NCBI GenBank assembly: GCA_963839285.1
Contig: CAWIUN010000021.1
Coordinates: forward strand, 248,001-312,000
Direction of reading: 5' to 3'
DNA from: DASSSQ01 sp963839285
Lineage (GTDB): Bacteria; Actinomycetota; Thermoleophilia; Gaiellales; Gaiellaceae
DNA length: 64,000 bases
Position numbers and translations under genes: made by a program. Under the pieces are notes generated by a model. The model had not been told where the DNA came from and ran no database searches. It worked only from the letters and a program-made list of their open reading frames with translations. Numbering within the stretch: position 1 is the first letter of the stretch; each line of letters starts with the position of its first letter. Positions 34,725 to 42,169 of the stretch are shown in pieces.

Positions 34725-37450
34725 CAGCCGGTGCGCCTGATCGCGACCACGGCGACGTCGTCGGTCAGCTCGCCGCCGTACGCGCGGCAGTCCTCGACGA
34801 CGCGGGCGACGAGCTCGTCGGGCGAGAGGCCGCGGCAGCCCGCGAGCACCGCGTCGAGCCGCTCGGTGCCGTAGAGCTCGCGGTCGCGCCGCGCCTCGAT
34901 GACGCCGTCGGTGTAGAGGACGATCGTCGCGCCCGGCGGCATCGCCACCTGGACCTGCGAGAACTGCTGGCTCGGCTCGATCCCGAGCGCGATCCCCGGC
35001 GCGGTGATCGCCTCGACGGTGCCGTCCGGGAGCACGAGCCGCGGCTCGGGGTGGCCGGCGCTGGCGCAGGAGATCTCGCCGGCGGCGGCGTCGACCGCGA
35101 TGTAGGCCATCGTGATGAACTTGCCGAGCGCGATCTCCTCGGCGATCACGTCGTTCGCGTGCGCGAGGAAGTCGGCGGGCTCGGGATGCTCGCGCGCGAG
35201 CGAGCGGAAGGTGAAGCGGGCCATCGCCATGTCCGCCGTCGCGTCGATGCCGTGGCCGGTGACGTCGCCGAGCGCGACCGCCAGCCGCCCGTCCGGCAGC
35301 TCGAGGAAGTCGTAGACGTCGCCGCCGACCGCGACCGTCGCGGCCGACTCGTAGACCGCGCCGAGCTCGAGCCCCGGGACGGTCGGCTGCGTGTCGGGCA
35401 GGAGCGACCGCTGCATCGTGTCCGCGAAGTCCTTCTGCTGCTGGTAGAGCCGGGCGTTGTCGATCGCGAGGGCCGCCTGGGCCGCGATCGAGAGGGCGGT
35501 GTCGATCGTCTCCGCGTCGACGGGCCTGGCCGGGTCGAGCGAGAGGATCGTCAGCGAGGCGAGCACGTCGGTGGGCGTCGCGATCGGGAGCACGGCCGCG
35601 GTCGAGCCCTTGCTCAGGAAGGGCGCGAGCAGCGCGTGCGAGCCGCCGAGGCGTGTCGCCGTCTCCGGGTCGAGCAGCAGCGGCCGGCGCGTGCGGAAGA
35701 GCCGCTGGATCGGGCCGACCGACCAGGGCTGCGGCCGGGCCAGGATCGTCCTGACGGCCTCGGCGAGCCTGACGTCGGCGACGTGGACCGCGTAGGGGAT
35801 GAGCAGGTCGCGCCGCTGGTCCGGCAGGCGGATCGCGGCCGCGTCGACGCCGAGCACCTCGACGACCGTCCGGGTCACCGCCTCGAGCGTCGTCTCGAGC
35901 GAGAGGCTCTGCGCGAACGAGCGGGAGATCTCGTAGAGGGCGCGGATGCGCTGCGACGACTGCCGCTCCGACTCGAGGGCCTCGCCGAGCGCCTCGCCGA
36001 GCCTGGTCGCCTGCTCGTGGAGCCGGGCGTTCTGGACGGCGACCGCGAGCTGGCCGGCGAGCGACTCGAGCAGCTGCAGCTCGTTCTCGCTCGGCGTCCC
36101 CCGCGCGGGGTAGGCGGCGAGCAGCCCGATCGACTCGCCGCGGATGCGCAGCGGCACGGCGACGGCCGACTGCAGGCCGGCTGCACGCAGCTCACTGCGC
36201 ACCGGCTCGAAGGTCGGGTCGCTGCTCCCCGCGGGCACGACGACGAGGCCGCGCGCGCGATAGGCGCCGAGGGCGAGCTCGAGCAGCCGCTCGGCGAGCG
36301 CGCCCTCCGTCTCGGGCACGCCGCGCCCGGCCGCCGGCAGCAGCGCGTCCCCCTCGCGGAGGTAGATGCCGACCCGCTCGATCGAGAGCCGCTCGCAGAT
36401 CTGCTCGACCGCCGTCTCGAGCGTGTGCGCGAGCGAGAGCTGCGCGATCGCCTGGCCGACGACCGCGAGCAGCGCCCGCGTCCGCTCGAGCTCGACCCCG
36501 AGGTCGCGGGCCTTGCCGCTCGCCCGGAGAGCGTGGGCGCCGCGGACGACGAAGCTCGTCAGCCGCCGCAGCTCCGCCTGGGACGGCACGGTGCCGGCCG
36601 CGTAGAAGAGCTGCAGCGCCCCGAGCGGCGGCGCGCCGAGCCGGAGCGTCACGGAGGCGGCGGCATCCGCGGGCAGGCCGTCGCCGTCCTCGACCGCGAG
36701 CGGCTGCCACGCCTCGACCGCACGCTCGGCGAGCTCGCGCGCGTGCTCGAGACGGGGGTCGCCCGGCGCGACGCCCTCGCGCGCGACGAGGCGCAGCGGC
36801 GGGCCGAGCAGCCAGAGCGCGGCGGCGGCGGCGCGCGTGGCCGCGGCGGCGATCCGCACGATCTCGTCGGCCGCGCGCTCCTCCTCGACGCCCGCCGCCA
36901 GAGCCTCGCCGGCGAGCTCGAGCGCGGCGACCGCTGCGTCCTCCACCGCGGCGGCCGGGCCGGAGCCGCCCGCGGCGACCGCGAGCTGCGCCGCGGCCAG
37001 CCGTGCGACGGCGTGCTCGGCGGGGCCGAACGGCTCGCCGCTCCGCAGCAGCTCGAGGCTGCCGACGAGCCGGTCGCCGGCGCGGGCGGGCGCGAAGAGC
37101 GCCGCCGAGGCCCCGACGCGGCGGGCGACGCCGCGGACGCCGTCCGGCAGGAGCGCCGTCTCGAAGACGGTGTCGGCCGGCACCTCGTCGAGCGGCAGCC
37201 GCGAGCCCTCGAGCTCCGCGGCGAGCGCCGACGCGGCCGGGGCGACGGCGCGGACGCGCAGCGTGCCCTCGCCCGGGTCGAGCACGCGCACGACGGCGAC
37301 CTCGGCGCGGGCGGCGTGCACGGAGGACTCGGCGACGGCGGCTGCGACCGCCGGTAGCGGCGCCCCGGCCGCGAGCAGCCCCGACACGCGCGAGAGCGCG
37401 TCGAGCGACTCGACCGTCAGCTGGAGCTCGGCACCGACCTCGACCGCCAC
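34724..37450 (-). CDS. Multi-GAF SpoIIE-type serine/threonine phosphatase
   Basis: 908 residues, uninterrupted. About four GAF-like sensor units: near 15-165, 175-310, 335-470 (VGIYLREGDALLPAAGRGV, NARLHEQATRL) and 490-645 (ALYEISRSFAQSLSLETTLEAV, FLSKGSTAAVLPI, QAALAIDNARLYQQQ). The C-terminal PP2C-like SpoIIE domain has VGGDVYDFLELPDGR, ALGDVTGHGIDATA and LTDDVAVVAIR, with Asp residues for two Mn/Mg ions. Such enzymes dephosphorylate anti-anti-sigma (STAS) factors in partner-switching systems; no STAS or anti-sigma gene is adjacent. First gene of the six-gene operon. Confidence 0.9.
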   Translation of the reverse strand: MAVEVGAELQLTVESLDALSRVSGLLAAGAPLPAVAAAVAESSVHAARAEVAVVRVLDPGEGTLRVRAVAPAASALAAELEGSRLPLDEVPADTVFETALLPDGVRGVARRVGASAALFAPARAGDRLVGSLELLRSGEPFGPAEHAVARLAAAQLAVAAGGSGPAAAVEDAAVAALELAGEALAAGVEEERAADEIVRIAAAATRAAAAALWLLGPPLRLVAREGVAPGDPRLEHARELAERAVEAWQPLAVEDGDGLPADAAASVTLRLGAPPLGALQLFYAAGTVPSQAELRRLTSFVVRGAHALRASGKARDLGVELERTRALLAVVGQAIAQLSLAHTLETAVEQICERLSIERVGIYLREGDALLPAAGRGVPETEGALAERLLELALGAYRARGLVVVPAGSSDPTFEPVRSELRAAGLQSAVAVPLRIRGESIGLLAAYPARGTPSENELQLLESLAGQLAVAVQNARLHEQATRLGEALGEALESERQSSQRIRALYEISRSFAQSLSLETTLEAVTRTVVEVLGVDAAAIRLPDQRRDLLIPYAVHVADVRLAEAVRTILARPQPWSVGPIQRLFRTRRPLLLDPETATRLGGSHALLAPFLSKGSTAAVLPIATPTDVLASLTILSLDPARPVDAETIDTALSIAAQAALAIDNARLYQQQKDFADTMQRSLLPDTQPTVPGLELGAVYESAATVAVGGDVYDFLELPDGRLAVALGDVTGHGIDATADMAMARFTFRSLAREHPEPADFLAHANDVIAEEIALGKFITMAYIAVDAAAGEISCASAGHPEPRLVLPDGTVEAITAPGIALGIEPSQQFSQVQVAMPPGATIVLYTDGVIEARRDRELYGTERLDAVLAGCRGLSPDELVARVVEDCRAYGGELTDDVAVVAIRRTG

Positions 37451-37526
37451 CCGGTCCCCCTTCGTGCGTCGACCTTCCGGAGGCTAAGTATGGCCTCGGA
37501 GCAGGCCGCGGGCAGCGCGACGGGAT

Positions 37527-37532
37527 TAGACT
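37527..37532 (+). promoter_or_regulatory. -10 hexamer TAGACT, leaderless small membrane gene
   Basis: TAGACT is 6 bases before the GTG at 37539. Confidence 0.55.
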
Positions 37533-37538
37533 GCGCGG

Positions 37539-37802
37539 GTGGGACAGCCAGCGAGACGCCGGTCGGCGGGACGGCAGCGGACGGCGACGCACCCGGTGGA
37601 GGAGCCCCCGGCGCTCGACGCGACCGCCGTCGACCGGGCCTACCGGCAGCACCGCGCCAAGCGGCGTGCCCGGGTCGAGCACCGGCGCCGGGCCCGCTGG
37701 GCGAGCGTCCGCTTCTGGGTCGTCCTCTGGATCCTGCTCGTCCTCTGCGTGATCGCCGCGTTGACGATCTGGGCGCAGATCCAGCAGCTCTTCGGACTCT
37801 AG
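37539..37802 (+). CDS. Small basic single-span membrane protein
   Basis: 87 residues: a strongly basic N-terminal half (RRRSAGRQRT, RAKRRARVEHRRRARW) and one C-terminal span (WVVLWILLVLCVIAALTIWAQI). The topology suggests a cytoplasmic, possibly nucleic-acid or phospholipid binding, N-terminus. Not recognised. Divergent from the SpoIIE phosphatase. Confidence 0.65.
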   Translation: MGQPARRRSAGRQRTATHPVEEPPALDATAVDRAYRQHRAKRRARVEHRRRARWASVRFWVVLWILLVLCVIAALTIWAQIQQLFGL

Positions 37803-37810
37803 AGGCGGCG

Positions 37811-38026
37811 CTAGAGCGGCTCGCGCGCGGCTCGGGCGAGCGGGCTCCACGGGCTCTGCTCCCAGAAGCCGCCGGCGCACATCGGGCAGAGCGGCAGCGT
37901 CGAGGAGATCGTGACGCCGTACCCGCAGCCGGCGCAGTGGAACTCGCCCTTCGCCCGTGCCCCGGCGGGGAGGTAGGGGACGAAGTCGGCGTCGTCCGCG
38001 CCCGTTCTCGCCCCAGCTTCGAGCAC
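37811..38026 (-). CDS. Small zinc-ribbon protein
   Basis: 71 residues from a GTG preceded by GAGGAG at 7 bases. A C-terminal ribbon FHCAGCGYGVTISSTLPLCPMCAG has two CxxC pairs, as in rubredoxin-like or rubrerythrin-type ribbons; GFWEQSPWSPL follows. The N-terminus has no clear fold. Function is unknown; such ribbons bind Zn or Fe. Confidence 0.65.
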   Translation of the reverse strand: MLEAGARTGADDADFVPYLPAGARAKGEFHCAGCGYGVTISSTLPLCPMCAGGFWEQSPWSPLARAAREPL

Positions 38027-38068
38027 CCCGAGCTCCTCGATCTCACAACACCTGCAGCCGATATGCCC

Positions 38069-38074
38069 TAAGGT
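38069..38074 (+). promoter_or_regulatory. -10 hexamer TAAGGT, leaderless membrane protein gene
   Basis: TAAGGT is 6 bases before the GTG at 38081. Confidence 0.5.
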
Positions 38075-38080
38075 CTGGGC

Positions 38081-38569
38081 GTGCAAACTCCCGAGTCCCT
38101 GCCGCCCGATCCGGAGCCGTTCGAGCCCGACCCGTACGAGCGCGAGGGCTATCCGCGGCCGGCCGGCCTGCTCCCCGGCCTCGGCGAGCGGCTGACGTGG
38201 ATCTCCGGGCTCGTGCTGGCGCTCTCGGCCCTGATGGGCTGGTACGTCGGCTCCGGCGAGGGGCTGCAGATCGCCGTCGTCGGCTGGCACACGGGGGTGC
38301 TCGGCAAGCTCGTCTTCTTCATCGGGCTGGCGCTGATCGCGCTCGTGCTGCTCCGCGAGGCCGGCTTCGAGCTGCCGGCGACCGTGCCCGAGAGCCTGGT
38401 CGTGATCGCCCTCGGCGCCCTCGCGACGATCTTCGTCCTGCTCCGCCTGATCACGATCCCGCAGGACCTGCTGCCCGCAGACGGGCGCGGCGTCGGCCTC
38501 TGGGTCAGCCTGGTGGCGGCGCTGCTCGCGATCGGCGCCGGGATCGTGCGAGCAGGCGAAGAGATGTGA
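38081..38569 (+). CDS. Four-span hypothetical membrane protein
   Basis: 162 residues. A Pro/Glu-rich N-terminus (PPDPEPFEPDPYEREG) precedes four spans near 41-61, 75-95, 103-123 and 138-158. Common in actinobacteria as an unassigned membrane protein; no catalytic motif. Its last 65 bases overlap the end of the convergent PAP2 gene. Confidence 0.7.
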   Translation: MQTPESLPPDPEPFEPDPYEREGYPRPAGLLPGLGERLTWISGLVLALSALMGWYVGSGEGLQIAVVGWHTGVLGKLVFFIGLALIALVLLREAGFELPATVPESLVVIALGALATIFVLLRLITIPQDLLPADGRGVGLWVSLVAALLAIGAGIVRAGEEM

Positions 38570-39029
38570 GCACGAGCAGGGCGACCGCCGTCCCGAGGAC
38601 GGCGCCGCCGAGCACGTCGAGCGGCCAGTGGACGCCGACGTAGATCCGCGAGAAGCCGATCGCCGCCGCCAGCAGGTAGAGGAACGGTGCGAGGCGCGGC
38701 GCGAAGCAGGCGAGCACCGCCGCTCCCGCGAAGCTCGTCGCGGTGTGACCCGAAGGGAACGACCCGTCGGGCGGCAGCCCGACGAGCGGACGCAGGTCGG
38801 GCCGCGGCCGGCCGATCGCGAGCTTGAGCCCGTAGGCGCAGAGGTCGGCGACGTAGACGGCCGCGACGACCGCGAGGAAGATCGCCGCGCGGCGGCGGTG
38901 CAGCGCCAGCACGAGCGCGATCGCGACCCAGACCGCGGCGAAGGTGCCGATCCGCGTCAGCCAGACGAAGAGGTGGTCGAGCGGCGGCGTCCGGTGGTCG
39001 ACGACCCACCGGGAGAAGCCGTGGTCGAT
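38505..39029 (-). CDS. PAP2-family phosphatase (start codon unclear)
   Basis: About 174 residues, five to six spans, with all three PAP2 phosphatase motifs: KLAIGRPRP, FPSGHTA and SRIYVGVHWPLDV. It dephosphorylates lipid pyrophosphates or phosphatidic acid on the outer face, for example undecaprenyl pyrophosphate. No ATG, GTG or TTG is found before the conserved region after the upstream stop. TAGCGT 8 bases before an ATC at 39029 fits the leaderless pattern seen elsewhere, so ATC may be the start, or a base error hides the true start. Confidence 0.78.
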   Translation of the reverse strand: MDHGFSRWVVDHRTPPLDHLFVWLTRIGTFAAVWVAIALVLALHRRRAAIFLAVVAAVYVADLCAYGLKLAIGRPRPDLRPLVGLPPDGSFPSGHTATSFAGAAVLACFAPRLAPFLYLLAAAIGFSRIYVGVHWPLDVLGGAVLGTAVALLVLTSLRLLARSRRRSRAAPPPG

Positions 39030-39040
39030 CGCCGTGAACG

Positions 39041-39619
39041 CTAGCGAGGCAGGAGCTGCTTGGTCGACTCGATCAGCTGCTGCGGGTCGAACGGCTTGCC
39101 GATGAAGCCCTGCGCGCCGCGGGCGGCGACGTCCGCCTCGTCGACCTTGCCGCTGAACATGATCACCGGGATCGAGCCGACGCCGTGCTTCGCCTGCACC
39201 CGGCGCAGCATCTCCCAGCCGTCGACCCCGGGCATCATCACGTCGAGCAGGATCAGGTCGGGCGGCCGCTCCTCGACGGCGGTCAGGCCCTGGTCGGCGT
39301 CCTGGGCCTCGATCACCGAGTAGCCCTCCATCTCGAGGTTGACCCGGACGAACTCGCGCAGGCGGTCGTCGTCGTCGACGATCAGGACGACGGGGCCCGC
39401 CTCCCGCCCGCCCGGGCCGGAGCGCTCCAGGAACGTCTCCAGGTCGCGCCGGCGGTAGCGCCGGTGCCCGCCCGGCGTGTAGAACGCCGGCACCCGACCC
39501 TGGTCGGACCATTTGCGAATCGTACTCTGGGCGACGCCGAGGAACTTGGCGGCCTGCCCGAGCGTCAGCCAGTCGGGCTCGCCGGCCGGTGCCCTTCTCG
39601 CATTGCGGTCATAGCTCAT
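39041..39619 (-). CDS. MerR/excisionase-like HTH fused to a C-terminal receiver domain
   Basis: 192 residues. Residues 17-65 form a winged HTH of the MerR/excisionase type: LTLGQAAKFLGVAQSTIRKW, GRVPAFYTPGGHRRYRRRDL. Residues 77-192 form a receiver with Asp82-84, phospho-acceptor Asp126 in LILLDVMMPG, Ser in IMFSGKVD and Lys175 in GFIGKPF. Response regulators normally carry the receiver first; here the order is reversed. No kinase gene is adjacent. TAGGTT lies 9 bases before the ATG. Confidence 0.85.
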   Translation of the reverse strand: MSYDRNARRAPAGEPDWLTLGQAAKFLGVAQSTIRKWSDQGRVPAFYTPGGHRRYRRRDLETFLERSGPGGREAGPVVLIVDDDDRLREFVRVNLEMEGYSVIEAQDADQGLTAVEERPPDLILLDVMMPGVDGWEMLRRVQAKHGVGSIPVIMFSGKVDEADVAARGAQGFIGKPFDPQQLIESTKQLLPR

Positions 39620-39628
39620 CGTGAAACA

Positions 39629-39634
39629 AACCTA
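39629..39634 (-). promoter_or_regulatory. -10 hexamer TAGGTT for the HTH-receiver gene
   Basis: TAGGTT is 9 bases before the ATG at 39619. Confidence 0.5.
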
Positions 39635-39677
39635 TCCAAAGCTGTCGGTTCCTGAAACGCGCGGAGGGGCGATCCGG

Positions 39678-39907
39678 TTACGGGCGCGTGCTCGTGACCG
39701 TGACCGTCCGGCACGCGGGCGGCAGCGGCAGCGGCCGCAGCGTCCGCACCCGGGTCTGGGTGCCGCCCGGGGACGGGGTTGTCGTGCAGCGCCTGCCCGA
39801 CCGCGATGCCCGCCGCGAAGAGCAGGGCCCCGAGCGCCGCCGCGAGCAGCGGCCGCCGCAGCCGGCCGCCGCGCGGTCGGGGTCTCCGGCCGCGGAAGCC
39901 CGCTCAC
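39678..39907 (-). CDS. Small single-span membrane protein (two frameshifts)
   Basis: GTG at 39907 overlaps the stop of the upstream gene (GTGA). Three frame segments with high third-position GC join to VSGLPRPETPTAR, then RPLLAAALGALLFAAGIAVG (one span) and QALHDNPVPGG, then TQTRVRTLRPLPLPP and TVTVTSTRP before a TAA. Total length is 2 modulo 3, fitting two one-base insertions. Predicted product is about 76 residues with an external Pro/Thr/Val tail. Function is unknown. Confidence 0.5.
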
Positions 39908-40221
39908 GGCCGGTAGTCGGTCGCGCCGCGGGAGTAGAGGTCGAACGACGCGTCGAGGACGAGCGCGACGTGCCGCTGCCAGCCGGGCTCGTCGTCGCGC
40001 TCCTCGACCGCGTCGAGCACCCAGGGCTCGGCCGCGCGGTAGGCGTCGGCGAGCTGCCCGAGCGAGAAGGTGCGACCGACGCGGCGCCGCAGCTCGGCCG
40101 TCACCGCGTCGACCTGGACGTGCAGGCGGTGGTAGAGCGCCGGGTCGCCCCGCAGCCCCTCGAGCCGTCGCCCGCCCTCGCGCCACTGCTGGCGCGCCAT
40201 CTCGATCTCGGGCGACGACAC
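39904..40221 (-). CDS. Hypothetical helical protein, 105 aa
   Basis: VSSPEIEMARQQWREGGRRL..., all-helical and charged, with VGRTFSLGQLADAYRAAEPWVLDAVEE in the middle. Conserved in position after DUF501 in related genomes only by inference. GTG start lies 6 bases after TATGAT. Unrecognised. Confidence 0.65.
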   Translation of the reverse strand: MSSPEIEMARQQWREGGRRLEGLRGDPALYHRLHVQVDAVTAELRRRVGRTFSLGQLADAYRAAEPWVLDAVEERDDEPGWQRHVALVLDASFDLYSRGATDYRP

Positions 40222-40227
40222 CTCTCG

Positions 40228-40233
40228 ATCATA
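40228..40233 (-). promoter_or_regulatory. -10 hexamer TATGAT, leaderless hypothetical gene
   Basis: TATGAT is 6 bases before the GTG at 40221 and contains the TGA stop of the DUF501 gene. Confidence 0.55.
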
Positions 40234-40714
40234 CGGACGTGCAGCAGCCGTCCCCGGGCCAGAGCGGCGTCACCTCGGCGAGGATCCGCTCGCCGAGCTC
40301 GTAGCCCGGCCGGGCGAGCGCGAAGGCGGCGTGGGCGTGCAGGCACTTGAGGCTGCCGCTGCGGCCGGCGCCGCCGACGCCGAGGTCGAGACCCGGCCCC
40401 TCGACGCCGGCGGCGAGCTCCCGCCGCAGCCGCCGCTGCTCCTCGTCCGCGCGCTCCAGGCTCGCGGCGAGCGCCGCGTCGTCGCGGGCCGCCTGCGTCC
40501 AGCGCTCGACGCCGCCGGCCGCCTCGACGCGGGCGATCGCGGCGGCCAGGTGCCTGCAGGTGACGTAGTAGGTGGTCGGGAACGGCTCGCCGCGCTCGTC
40601 GAAGGGAGCCTGCTCGGTCACCGCCGGCCGGCCGTACGGGCAGCGGACGGCGACCCGCCGGAGCGCCCGCGGCGGCCGGCCGAGCTGGCGCTCGACGACG
40701 GCACGATCGTCCAT
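40229..40714 (-). CDS. DUF501 domain protein
   Basis: 161 residues. RVAVRCPYGRPAVTEQAPF near 20 and PFPTTYYVTCRHLAAAIARVE near 45, then SGSLKCLHAHAAFALARPGYELG and a final GDGCC are the DUF501 signature, with several conserved Cys and His that could bind metal. In actinobacteria this gene follows eno and the septum initiator and precedes ppx; here no ppx follows. Function is unknown. ATG 7 bases after TAGCCT. Confidence 0.87.
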   Translation of the reverse strand: MDDRAVVERQLGRPPRALRRVAVRCPYGRPAVTEQAPFDERGEPFPTTYYVTCRHLAAAIARVEAAGGVERWTQAARDDAALAASLERADEEQRRLRRELAAGVEGPGLDLGVGGAGRSGSLKCLHAHAAFALARPGYELGERILAEVTPLWPGDGCCTSV

Positions 40715-40721
40715 GCGCGGA

Positions 40722-40727
40722 AGGCTA
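40722..40727 (-). promoter_or_regulatory. -10 hexamer TAGCCT, leaderless DUF501 gene
   Basis: TAGCCT is 7 bases before the ATG at 40714. Confidence 0.5.
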
Positions 40728-40771
40728 GACGCCGCCGCCCGGGAGCGCCGGCGGGGATGCGCGCAGGCGGT

Positions 40772-41101
40772 CTAGCGACCGGCGGCGGCGCGCTGCGCCC
40801 TCCGCCAGACGTCGATGTTCTTGACGATGTAGAGCCGCTCGCCGGGCTTGACGAGCGAGAGCTGCATCCGCGCCTGGCGGGCGAGCGCGGCCGGCGTCTC
40901 CGAGCGCCGCAGCTGCCGCTCGAGCCGCGCCTTCTCGGCGCTGAGCGCCCGCACCTCGGCCTGCCGCGCGGCGACCCGGCGATGCGTGTCGACGTAGGTG
41001 CGCAGCGGGTGGTAGTAGAGGAAGCCGACGAGCGCGACCCCCGCGACGAGCAGGCCGCGGCGGAGGCTGATCCGCGAGCTGGAGGGGCGTCGCCGGGCCA
41101 T
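40772..41101 (-). CDS. Septum formation initiator, FtsB/DivIC family
   Basis: 109 residues: basic N-terminus, one span (GLLVAGVALVGFLYYHPL), a coiled coil (RRVAARQAEVRALSAEKARLERQL) and the family ending ARQARMQLSLVKPGERLYIV. It bridges FtsL and FtsQ/DivIB in the divisome. The location between eno/pyk/Ku and DUF501 matches the usual actinobacterial order. Confidence 0.88.
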   Translation of the reverse strand: MARRRPSSSRISLRRGLLVAGVALVGFLYYHPLRTYVDTHRRVAARQAEVRALSAEKARLERQLRRSETPAALARQARMQLSLVKPGERLYIVKNIDVWRRAQRAAAGR

Positions 41102-41143
41102 CGGCCCTAGATTCGCCGCCGTCCGCGCCGGGTCCTGCCCGCG

Positions 41144-42064
41144 TCAGGCGAGCGCGTCGACGAGCTCGTCCTTGCTCATCGACGAGCGGCCCTCGAGCTC
41201 GCGCTCGCGCGCGACCTCGAGCAGCTCGGCCTTCGTCAGCGCCTCGAGCTCGGCGCGGTCGCCGCGGCCGTTCCCGTCGCGGGAGCGGCGGCCCGAGCGG
41301 GCGCGGGCGACGCTCTCGCGCAGCGCCGCGAGCAGGTCGGGCGTCTCCTCCGGCTCGGCCTCCGGCGCGGCGGCGTGGATCTCCTCGCCCTCGATCTTGC
41401 GCCGGATCAGCGCGCAGAGGGCCTCGTGGTAGCCGTCCTCGTAGCGGTCGGGCTCCCAGGCGCCGGAGACGCTGTCGATCAGCGAGCGCGCCATCTCGAG
41501 CTCGCGCTCCGAGACCTCGGGCAGCTCGCCGGGGACGACCTGCTCGGGCGGGTCGACCTCGTCCGCGAAGTACATCTGCTCGAGCGTCAGGATCCCCTTG
41601 CGGATGCGAAGGCAGCCGAGGTACTGGCGGCTGCGGAGCACGAACTTGCCGATCGCGGCGACGCCCGCGTCCTCCATCGCGCGGACGAGCAGCGCGTACG
41701 GCCGCTCGGCGCCCTCCTGCGGGCCGACGAGGTAGGTGTGCGCGAAGAAGGACGGGTCGATCTCGTCGTAGGGGACGAAGTCCTCGAGGTCGATCGTGCG
41801 CGAGCCCTCGACGCGGGCGGCCGCGAAGTCCTCGTCGGTCAGCTCGACGTACTCGCCGTCCTCGTACTCGTAGACCTTGACGATCTCGTCGTCGCGGACG
41901 GGCTCGTCCTCGAGCTTGCAGACCTTCCGGTAGCCGATCCCGCCGCCGTCGGGCCGGTGGCGGAGGTGGAAGCGCACGCGGTGCTCGTGGACGGCGCTGT
42001 AGACGCGCACCGGCACGCTGACGAGCCCGAAGGCGATCGACCCGGTCCAGACGGCGCGCGGCAT
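41144..42064 (-). CDS. ku: Ku, bacterial end-joining DNA-binding protein
   Basis: 306 residues. MPRAVWTGSIAFGLVSVPVRVYSAV is the Ku start; GIGYRKVCKLEDEPV, IVKVYEYEDGEYVELTDEDF and LIDSVSGAWEPDRYEDGYHEAL follow the beta-barrel and bridge. A C-terminal SAP/HeH-like extension (LTKAELLEVARERELEGRSSMSKDEL) may help DNA binding. Ku homodimers hold broken ends for ligase LigD; no ligD is in the window. It interrupts the usual eno-ftsB neighbourhood together with pyk. Confidence 0.93.
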   Translation of the reverse strand: MPRAVWTGSIAFGLVSVPVRVYSAVHEHRVRFHLRHRPDGGGIGYRKVCKLEDEPVRDDEIVKVYEYEDGEYVELTDEDFAAARVEGSRTIDLEDFVPYDEIDPSFFAHTYLVGPQEGAERPYALLVRAMEDAGVAAIGKFVLRSRQYLGCLRIRKGILTLEQMYFADEVDPPEQVVPGELPEVSERELEMARSLIDSVSGAWEPDRYEDGYHEALCALIRRKIEGEEIHAAAPEAEPEETPDLLAALRESVARARSGRRSRDGNGRGDRAELEALTKAELLEVARERELEGRSSMSKDELVDALA

Positions 42065-42169
42065 GAGTGCCGGTTTCCACCCCGCGACACGTCCAAAACG
42101 GCGACGACCGACCCGGCGGGGACCCTGAAGCGTCACCCGGACGCGGCGAGCGTCGCGCCGAACCGTCCC

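Noticed and set aside
33029..37357. A 1,442-codon open frame on the plus strand opposite the SpoIIE phosphatase and GDPD genes
   Set aside because: Product is an Arg/Ala/Glu-rich low-complexity string. It mirrors real genes whose third positions are nearly all G or C, which removes stops from the antisense frames.
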